From positions 124,001 to 188,000 of the forward strand of contig NZ_JAMOIL010000008.1 in the NCBI RefSeq assembly GCF_023656415.1: 64,000 bases of DNA, written 5' to 3'. Below the pieces are notes generated by a model. It saw only the letters and a list, made by a program, of their open reading frames with translations, was not told the origin of the DNA and did no database searches. Source of the DNA: Nocardioides bruguierae (GTDB taxonomy: Bacteria; Actinomycetota; Actinomycetes; Propionibacteriales; Nocardioidaceae). The position numbers were made by a program, and so were the translations under genes. The stretch's first letter is position 1. Every line of letters starts with the position of its first letter. Of the stretch, positions 40,193-46,412 are shown one piece after another.

Positions 40193-41577
40193 GCACCACC
40201 CCGTTCCCGCGCCGCGCGGCCGTGGCGGCCCGTGGCGTGCCGCTGGGCGAGGACGTCGTCGTGCTGCCCGGCCCGGTGCTGCTCGCCGGCGTGGGCGACG
40301 GCCCCTCGCTGCTGGCCCACCGCGCCCGGCACGGCGCGCTGGACGCCGCGGACCCCACGTTCCCCGACGCCGCCGGCCTCGCGGCCCGGGCCGCGAAGGT
40401 CCGGCTGCGTGGACGCGGCGGGGCCGGCTTCCCCCTCGCCGAGAAGCTGCGCCGCGTCGCGGCCGTGCGGGACCGGCCGGGCCTGCCCGGCACGGCCGCC
40501 CGCCGGCGTCCCGTGGTGGTCGTGAACGGCGCCGAGGGCGAGCCGGCCAGCCACAAGGACTCCGCGCTGCTGCGGCACGTGCCGCACCTGGTGCTCGACG
40601 GCGCCGCGGCCGCCGCCCACGCGCTGCGCACCCACGAGGTGCACGTCGTCGTGCCAGGCGAGCGGCCGCGCGTGCGCGAGGCCGTCGAGGCGGCGCTGGC
40701 CGAGCGTCGCGACCGCCGCGACCTCAGCGACCGCGACCGCTGCGGCGAGCGGCTCACCTGGCACGTCCACGTGACCGCGCCGCGGTTCGTGGCCGGGCAG
40801 GAGACCGCCGTGCTGCAGCTGCTGTCCGGGCGCGAGAACCTCCCCGTCACCGCCGACGCCCCGGCCGCGGCGCGCGGCCTGCGAGGGCGACCCACGCTGC
40901 TCTCCAACGCCGAGACGTTCGCCCACCTGGGCGTGCTGGCGCTGCACGGCCCCGGGCCGCTGCTGGCGCACGGCACCGACGAGGAGCCCGGGACGACCCT
41001 GGTCACCACCGTGCAGCCGACGGTGCCGGGCTACCCCACCACCGACGCGGTGGTGCGCGAGGTCGCGTTCGGCACGTCGGTGGCCGCCGTGCTGCCGCCG
41101 GGCCACGACGGGTACACGCTGCCGGTGCTGGTCGGCGGGTTCCACGGCGCCTGGCTGCCGCCGGCGCAGGTCGCGCGCGCCAAGGTCAGCCCTGCCGACC
41201 TCGCCCGCCGCGGAGCCGCGCTGGGCGCCGGCGTCCTGATCGCGCCGAGCGCCCGCACCTGCCCCCTGTCGCTGACCCGCACCGTGGTGGCCTACCTGGC
41301 CGCCGAGTCGGCCGGCCGCTGCGGCCCCTGCGTGCACGGGCTGCCCGCGCTCGCCGACGCCGTCGACGCCCTCGCCCGGGGCCGCGACGGCGCGGCCGAG
41401 GAGGCCGCGGAAATCGCCGGGCTGCTGCCGGGACGCGGCGCCTGCCGGCACCCCGACGGCACCGGCAGGCTCGTCGCCTCGGCCCTCGACGCGCTCGCCG
41501 ACGAGGTCCGCGCCCACGCCGCGGGCGCCTGCACCGCCCTGCGCGGCCGGGAGGAGCAGCAGCGATGGGCCTCCTGA
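40189..41577 (+). CDS. NuoF-like NADH-binding flavoprotein with Fe-S domain
   Basis: A 462-residue stand-alone protein related to the 51-kDa subunit of complex I. The nucleotide/FMN region is GRGGAGFPLAEKLR with VVVVNGAEGEPASHKD, followed by a SLBB-like segment and the C-terminal ESAGRCGPCVHG plus GACRHPDG. The usual cluster motif ESCGxCxPC...C has lost its first Cys (ESAG), leaving three Cys in the motif. The cluster may be 3Fe-4S or have another ligand. It would oxidise NAD(P)H in the cytoplasm and pass electrons to the ferredoxin encoded by the overlapping next gene. Confidence 0.83.
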   Translation: MSTTPFPRRAAVAARGVPLGEDVVVLPGPVLLAGVGDGPSLLAHRARHGALDAADPTFPDAAGLAARAAKVRLRGRGGAGFPLAEKLRRVAAVRDRPGLPGTAARRRPVVVVNGAEGEPASHKDSALLRHVPHLVLDGAAAAAHALRTHEVHVVVPGERPRVREAVEAALAERRDRRDLSDRDRCGERLTWHVHVTAPRFVAGQETAVLQLLSGRENLPVTADAPAAARGLRGRPTLLSNAETFAHLGVLALHGPGPLLAHGTDEEPGTTLVTTVQPTVPGYPTTDAVVREVAFGTSVAAVLPPGHDGYTLPVLVGGFHGAWLPPAQVARAKVSPADLARRGAALGAGVLIAPSARTCPLSLTRTVVAYLAAESAGRCGPCVHGLPALADAVDALARGRDGAAEEAAEIAGLLPGRGACRHPDGTGRLVASALDALADEVRAHAAGACTALRGREEQQRWAS

Positions 41578-41816
41578 GAGGGTCGCGCGCGGCCACCCCG
41601 CTGCACGCCCGGTCGCAGCTGCGCGTGGACTGGAACGCCTGCCACGCCGCCGGCCTCTGCCACGAGCTGCTGCCCGAGGTCGTCTCCCTGGACCCCTGGG
41701 GCTACCCCGTCGTCGAGGACGGCCCGCTGCCGGTCGAGCAGGTGCGGGACGCCCGCGCCGCGGCCCGGGCCTGCCCCCGGTTCGCGCTGCGGGTCGTCGA
41801 GGCCCCCGCCGGCTGA
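41565..41816 (+). CDS. Small ferredoxin, three-Cys type
   Basis: An 83-residue ferredoxin. ATG 41565 lies inside the upstream gene (13-bp overlap) with GGGAGGAGCAG before it. Cluster ligands are two Cys in ACHAAGLCHELLP and one in ARACPRFAL, as in the [3Fe-4S] ferredoxins of actinobacteria with a C-x5-C spacing. LDPWGYPVV between them is the family's beta turn. As the last gene of the redox operon it would shuttle electrons between the NuoF-like protein and the heme membrane protein. Confidence 0.85.
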   Translation: MGLLRGSRAATPLHARSQLRVDWNACHAAGLCHELLPEVVSLDPWGYPVVEDGPLPVEQVRDARAAARACPRFALRVVEAPAG

Positions 41817-41871
41817 GCCCGCCTGAAGCCCTTCAGCCCAGCCGACTCAGCCCAGCCGGTTCAGCCCCGGT

Positions 41872-42627
41872 TCAGCCCAGCGCGACGCCCGCGTCCGCGA
41901 GCCGACCGGCGACGAGCCGACCGAACGTCCGGTGCGAGGCGGCGGAGAGGTGCAGGTCGTCGGAGAGGTAGTTCAGCCCGGTCACGTCGATGACGGAGAC
42001 GTAGGTGACGCCGGCGTCCGCGGCCAGCCGGGAGAGCAGGCCGTCGACGTGCTGGGCCTGCACGGCCCGCGAGGGCGCCGGGGCGGGGCCGACGACCACC
42101 AGGTCGTGCTCCCCCACGGCGCCCACGGCCCGGACGACGCGGGCGAACCCGGCCGCGACGGCCGCGTCGGGCAGGTCCCAGTCGTTGAGGCCGCCCATCA
42201 CGACGACGGGGGCGTCCTCGTCGACGGTGAGCAGCGCGTCGTGCATCCGCGCGGCGAAGGAGAACCGCGGCCCGCAGGGGCTGGCGAGCGCCCCGAAGCC
42301 GGACCCGGAGAACGCGGCCACGTGCACCGTGCCGGGCAGCTGGCGTGCCCACGACTGCGACGGGTCGTCCAGGCCCAGGCCGGCCGACCAGGAGTCACCG
42401 ACCACCAGCACGTCCGCGCCGGAGCCGGTCACCGCCGCCGCCCGCGCCTGCGAGCCGGCGACGTAGACGTCGCAGCGGCTGGGCCGCGAGCCGGTGGCCG
42501 TCCCGCCGGTCACGCCGTCGGCCAGCACCACCACGCCCGCGACGAGCAGCACCAGCGCCGCCAGCACGGCGAGGCGCAGGCGGGTGCGGGCGGGCCCGGT
42601 GGGCAGCCGGAGGGGGGAGGTGGGCAT
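41872..42627 (-). CDS. Membrane-anchored SGNH/GDSL hydrolase
   Basis: About 251 residues from ATG 42627 (a GTG two codons earlier is possible). One N-terminal helix (LRLAVLAALVLLVAGVVVLA) anchors or exports it. The SGNH blocks are VLVVGDSWSAGLG (nucleophile Ser), FSGSGFG, VVMGGLNDWD (Asn) and SDDLHLSAASH (catalytic Asp/His). It should be an extracytoplasmic esterase or deacetylase acting on a cell-wall or environmental substrate. It stands alone, convergent with the redox operon. Confidence 0.87.
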   Translation of the reverse strand: MPTSPLRLPTGPARTRLRLAVLAALVLLVAGVVVLADGVTGGTATGSRPSRCDVYVAGSQARAAAVTGSGADVLVVGDSWSAGLGLDDPSQSWARQLPGTVHVAAFSGSGFGALASPCGPRFSFAARMHDALLTVDEDAPVVVMGGLNDWDLPDAAVAAGFARVVRAVGAVGEHDLVVVGPAPAPSRAVQAQHVDGLLSRLAADAGVTYVSVIDVTGLNYLSDDLHLSAASHRTFGRLVAGRLADAGVALG

Positions 42628-42746
42628 CGGCACGGTTCCAAGGATCAGTCAGGAGGGGCGGACGCGGGGCCGGAGTGCACGAATCGTTGACGTCGCGTGA
42701 CCGGATCGTGGACCAGACCAGTGCGACCCCGCCGTCCGGCCCCTCT

Positions 42747-42781
42747 CGCCGAGTCGGCAGAAAGCTGCTGCCGACTCGGCG
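42747..42781. repeat. Palindrome, second copy of the family at 10100-10134
   Basis: CGCCGAGTCGGCAG (42747-42760) is mirrored at 42768-42781 with a 7-nt loop. It lies 11 bp beyond the hflX stop and may terminate that transcript. The 14-bp arms equal those of the palindrome at 10100; only the loop differs. Confidence 0.8.
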
Positions 42782-42792
42782 GGCGGGGGTGC

Positions 42793-44370
42793 TCAGGCGG
42801 GGGCCGCGTCCAGGGCGTAGGGCGCGAGCTCGCCGGCGAGCTGCTCGGTGGCGCGGCCGACGACCACGGACCCCTCGGCGGTGTGCTCGAGGGAGTCGAT
42901 CTCGCCGCCCTGGTGCAGCTTGTTGAGCAGGTCGCCCCGCTCGTAGGGCAGCAGCACCTTGAACTGCACGGCGGGCCGCGGCAGCTCGGACTCGATCACC
43001 GCGAGCGCCTCGGCGATGCCCTGGCCGGTCTTGGCCGAGACGACCACCAGGTGCGGCTCGTTGGCCTGGAGCCGGGCGAGGACCAGCGGGTCCGCCGCGT
43101 CCGCCTTGTTCACCACGACGAGCTCGGGGACGTCGGAGGCGTCGACGTCGGCCAGCACCGCCCGGACCGCGGAGAGCTGGCCCTCGGGGTCGGGGTGGGA
43201 GCCGTCGACGACGTGCAGGATGAGGTCGGCGTCCGCGACCTCCTCCAGAGTCGAGCGGAACGCCTCGATCAGCTGGTGCGGCAGGTGCCGGACGAAGCCG
43301 ACCGTGTCGCTCATCGTGTAGACGCGGCCGTCGGCGGTGGTGGTGCGCCGGGTGGTCGGGTCCAGCGTGGCGAACAGCGCGTCCTCGACCAGGACGCCGG
43401 CGGAGGTGAGCCGGTTGAGCAGGCTCGACTTGCCGGCGTTGGTGTAGCCCGCGATCGCGACGCTGGGCACCTCGCGGCGGCGACGCTCGGAGCGCTTGGC
43501 GTCGCGGGTGACCTTCATCTGGCGCAGGTCGCGGTGCAGCTTGGCGATCTTGGTGTTGATGCGCCGACGGTCGGTCTCGATCTTGGTCTCACCGGGGCCA
43601 CGGCCACCGATGCCGGCGCCGCCGGCGACCCGGCCACCGGCCTGGCGCGACAGGTTGCCGCCCCAGCCGCGCAGGCGCTGCTTCATGTACTGCAGCTGCG
43701 CGAGCTCGACCTGGGCCTGGCCCTCCCGGGACTTCGCGTGCTGGGCGAAGATGTCGAGGATCAGCGCGGTCCGGTCGACGACCTTGACCTTGAGCCGGTC
43801 CTCCAGGTTGCGCAGCTGGCTCGGGGCGAGCTCGCCGTCGCAGATCACGGTGTCGGCGCCGGTGACGGCCACGATCTCCTTGAGGGCGTCGGTCTTGCCG
43901 CGGCCGATGTAGGTGGCCGGGTCGGGCGAGGTGCGGCGCTGGTAGAGCGCCTCGAGCACCTCGGAGCCCGCGGTCTCGGCGAGCAGGGCCAGCTCGGCCA
44001 TGGAGTTCTCCGCGTCCTGGGCGGACCCGGAGGTCCAGACGCCGACGAGGACGACGCGCTCCAGCCGCAGCTGGCGGTACTCGACCTCGGTGATGTCCTC
44101 GAGCTCGGTGCGCAGCGAGGCGACGCGGCGCAGCTGGTGGCGCTCGGCGAGCTCCATCGCGCCGGTGGTCGGGTCGACCTCCTCGGGGTCCTCGCCCGAG
44201 GCGTCCACGAGGTCGTGCGGCTCGTCGCCGGCGTAGCCCGACTCGAAGTCGTCGTCCTCGGCGCTCGCCCGCGTCGACGCGGCGTCCGCGTCCGTGGGGT
44301 CGAGGGCGTCCTCCCAGCCGGCGGTCTCGGCCAGCTCGGTGTCGAGGGAGAAGGGCTGTGCGTTGCTCAT
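42793..44370 (-). CDS. hflX: Ribosome-associated GTPase HflX
   Basis: A 525-residue GTPase that splits stalled ribosomes. After a 75-residue acidic actinobacterial N-terminus, the HflX domain includes YIGRGKTDALKEIV and the glycine-rich GGNLSRQAGGRVAGGAGIGG. The G domain follows: G1 AGYTNAGKSSLLNRL, G3 DTVGFVRHLP and G4 VVNKADA. Start ATG at 44370. It follows dapF and miaA in the usual actinobacterial order, with extra genes inserted between. The downstream palindrome may end its transcript. Confidence 0.97.
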   Translation of the reverse strand: MSNAQPFSLDTELAETAGWEDALDPTDADAASTRASAEDDDFESGYAGDEPHDLVDASGEDPEEVDPTTGAMELAERHQLRRVASLRTELEDITEVEYRQLRLERVVLVGVWTSGSAQDAENSMAELALLAETAGSEVLEALYQRRTSPDPATYIGRGKTDALKEIVAVTGADTVICDGELAPSQLRNLEDRLKVKVVDRTALILDIFAQHAKSREGQAQVELAQLQYMKQRLRGWGGNLSRQAGGRVAGGAGIGGRGPGETKIETDRRRINTKIAKLHRDLRQMKVTRDAKRSERRRREVPSVAIAGYTNAGKSSLLNRLTSAGVLVEDALFATLDPTTRRTTTADGRVYTMSDTVGFVRHLPHQLIEAFRSTLEEVADADLILHVVDGSHPDPEGQLSAVRAVLADVDASDVPELVVVNKADAADPLVLARLQANEPHLVVVSAKTGQGIAEALAVIESELPRPAVQFKVLLPYERGDLLNKLHQGGEIDSLEHTAEGSVVVGRATEQLAGELAPYALDAAPA

Positions 44371-44505
44371 GTGCCTCCGTGGCAGTCGGTGTCCTGCATC
44401 CAGGGTAGGTCCGGTTCAACGCGGGCGCGAAGCAGTTTCATCCCGACGTCAACCCCACCCGACCCCTCGTGCGTTGATGGGGGGCACGCTCGGGAGAGGA
44501 CAGGG

Positions 44506-45027
44506 ATGAGAGAGACGGACCGGCACTCCTTCGAGGAGTGGGCCCGCGGCCGGCAGCAGGCGATGCTGCGCACCGCCTACCTGGTGACGGGAGACCTGCA
44601 CCGGGCCGAGGACCTCCTCCAGGAGGCCCTCGTCGCGGCGGCGCAGCGCTGGGGCACCCTGCGCGAGGGCAACCCGGAGGCGTGGGTGCGCACCGTCGTG
44701 GCCCGTCGGCACATCTCCTGGTGGCGCAAGCACCGTCGCGAGACGCTCACCGACGCCCCCGCGGGTGCGGGCGAGGGGCGGACGCCGGCGGCGGACCCCT
44801 CCGGTCGCGTCACCGGCCGCGTCGTGCTGCTCGACGCGCTCGACCGGCTCACCGCCAAGCAGCGCTCGGTGCTGGTCCTGCGGTTCCTGGAGGACCTCTC
44901 CGTCGCCGAGACCGCCCATGCGCTGGGCGTCACCACCGGCACCGTCAAGCGGCAGACCTCCGTGGCGCTGGAGCGCCTGCGCGACGTCGCCCCCGAGCTG
45001 CGCGACCTCGTGGAGGAGAACCGATGA
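44506..45027 (+). CDS. ECF RNA polymerase sigma factor (SigE family)
   Basis: A 173-residue sigma factor. Region 2 is MLRTAYLVTGDLHRAEDLLQEALVAAAQRWG with WVRTVVARRHISWWRKHRRE, and region 4 is LTAKQRSVLVLRFLEDLSVA followed by ETAHALGVTTGTVKRQT. ATG 44506 is preceded by GAGAGGACAGGG. Its stop overlaps the next gene (ATGA, 45024-45027), a membrane protein that is the likely partner controlling it. Signal and regulon unknown. Confidence 0.93.
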   Translation: MRETDRHSFEEWARGRQQAMLRTAYLVTGDLHRAEDLLQEALVAAAQRWGTLREGNPEAWVRTVVARRHISWWRKHRRETLTDAPAGAGEGRTPAADPSGRVTGRVVLLDALDRLTAKQRSVLVLRFLEDLSVAETAHALGVTTGTVKRQTSVALERLRDVAPELRDLVEENR

Positions 45028-46262
45028 ACAGCAACGACCTGCACGACCGGCTCCTCGCGCTGCGCGAGGACCTCGACCTGCCCGAGACCCGCGTCGCCGA
45101 GGGCGCCTGGGAGACCGGGCGCACCCGCCAGCGGCGCCGCCGTGCCGCGGGGGCGGTGGCGGGCGTCGCCGCCGTGGCCGTGATCGCGGCCGGCACCGCG
45201 CTCGTCGGTGGCGGCACGACCGACGCCGGGAGGATCGGCCCCGCGAGCACGGTGCCGTCGACGTCCCTGCCCTCCGCCACCGCGACGAGCGGTCCGGTGA
45301 CGCCGATGGGTGAGTTCCGCGGCCTGGGGGTCGGCGGCGCCGTGGTGACCCGAGCCGGTTTGGGAGGCCTCGCCGAGGAGGCCGCGTCCGTGACGCTCCA
45401 GGGCCGCAGCGCCGGCACGGTGTCCGAGGCGATCGAGGTCGTCGGCGGTGCCCTGCCCGACTGGGCAGCGTCGTCCTCCGACGGCGTGCTGATCTGCTGG
45501 GCCGGCGGGGAGCAGGCACTCGTCGCCGACCCCACCCAGCAGCTGCGCCCCGACTCCTTCAGCCCCACCGGGGCTCTCCTCGCCACGTTCTCCGACCAAG
45601 GCCTCGAGGTCCTCGACCTCGTCGACGGCGGCGGCTCCACCTACCCGTTCGACTCGCTCGGCGACCTCGCCGACGTCGGCCCCGACGCCCTCCAGCTGAC
45701 CTGGGCGGACGACGAGCACCTGCTGATCGCCGAGGCCCGCTCCGCCTACGAGGACGCGGGCACGCCGCGCGCCGTGCTGCTCGACGCCGTCACGGGCGAC
45801 GTCACGGCGACGGCACTGTCGGGCGGCACCGTGTACCTCGACGGCTCGCCGATCGTCCTGCACGCCAGCCGCGCCTACACCGGCAGCACCGTCTGGTGGA
45901 GCCGCGCCGGCAACCTCGGGATGACCACCCTCCTGCCGCTCGCCGCCGACGGGCTCGTCGCCGGGAGCAGCTCCACCTCGATCCCAGGCGCGGACTCGGC
46001 CGAGGCCGGACGATTCACCCAGGTCGAGGTGTGGGACAGCACCGACTTCGCCCTGGCCGCCCAGCTCCCGGTGCCGAACGGCACGCACCCCGCCGTCCTC
46101 GACCTCGACGCGAGCCACGTGCTGGCGAGCCTGCGGGACGCGGACGGCACCACGCTGGTCGACGTGCCGTTCGGGGCGCGGGAGGGCGAGCCGGTCACCG
46201 GCGTCCTGCGCCTGGACGGGGCCACCGGCGCCGTCGCCGTCCGCCCCGGCGGGCTGGGCTGA
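45024..46262 (+). CDS. Membrane protein paired with the sigma factor (putative anti-sigma with propeller-like outer domain)
   Basis: A 412-residue protein: a cytoplasmic N-terminus of about 40 residues (LHDRLLALREDLDLPETRVA), basic RQRRRR, one helix (GAVAGVAAVAVIAAGTALVG), a Ser/Thr linker, and a 300-residue extracytoplasmic domain with repeated beta-type motifs (LLATFSDQGLEVLDLVDGG, TWADDEHLLIAEARSAY), probably a beta-propeller. The cytoplasmic part lacks a recognisable zinc-binding anti-sigma motif. Translational coupling to the sigma gene is the main evidence for regulation of it. Confidence 0.7.
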   Translation: MNSNDLHDRLLALREDLDLPETRVAEGAWETGRTRQRRRRAAGAVAGVAAVAVIAAGTALVGGGTTDAGRIGPASTVPSTSLPSATATSGPVTPMGEFRGLGVGGAVVTRAGLGGLAEEAASVTLQGRSAGTVSEAIEVVGGALPDWAASSSDGVLICWAGGEQALVADPTQQLRPDSFSPTGALLATFSDQGLEVLDLVDGGGSTYPFDSLGDLADVGPDALQLTWADDEHLLIAEARSAYEDAGTPRAVLLDAVTGDVTATALSGGTVYLDGSPIVLHASRAYTGSTVWWSRAGNLGMTTLLPLAADGLVAGSSSTSIPGADSAEAGRFTQVEVWDSTDFALAAQLPVPNGTHPAVLDLDASHVLASLRDADGTTLVDVPFGAREGEPVTGVLRLDGATGAVAVRPGGLG

Positions 46263-46282
46263 GCCAGGCCCGGCGGACCGAA

Positions 46283-46323
46283 CGTCATACGGAGCGGACG
46301 CACAGTCCCTCAGAGGTATGACG
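46283..46323. repeat. Inverted repeat CGTCATAC / GTATGACG
   Basis: Perfect 8-bp arms, CGTCATAC at 46283-46290 and GTATGACG at 46316-46323, with a 25-bp spacer containing CTCAGAG. It follows the putative anti-sigma stop by 20 bp. It could be a weak terminator or an operator for the mprF gene. The palindromic TCATAC/GTATGA theme makes it look like a degenerate interspersed repeat. Confidence 0.45.
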
Positions 46324-46386
46324 CTGCGCGGCCGAGAAGAGGAGCAAGGTCTGGTCAAGGCCGACGGCAAACGCTTGTGACCGGAC

Positions 46387-46411
46387 GCACCCGTGCCGAT
46401 GGCACGGGTGC
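46387..46411 (+). promoter_or_regulatory. Hairpin abutting the mprF start codon
   Basis: GCACCCGTGCC (46387-46397) pairs perfectly with 46401-46411 around a 3-nt loop, ending one base before ATG 46413. If that ATG is used, its ribosome site is inside the stem. If the GTG at 46377 is used, the hairpin is coding. Control of translation by this structure is inference. Confidence 0.5.
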
Positions 46412-46412
46412 C

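Noticed and set aside
41303..41316. Third copy of the CGAGTCGG palindrome
   Set aside because: The match lies within the NuoF-like coding sequence, covers only half of one arm and has no mirrored arm.
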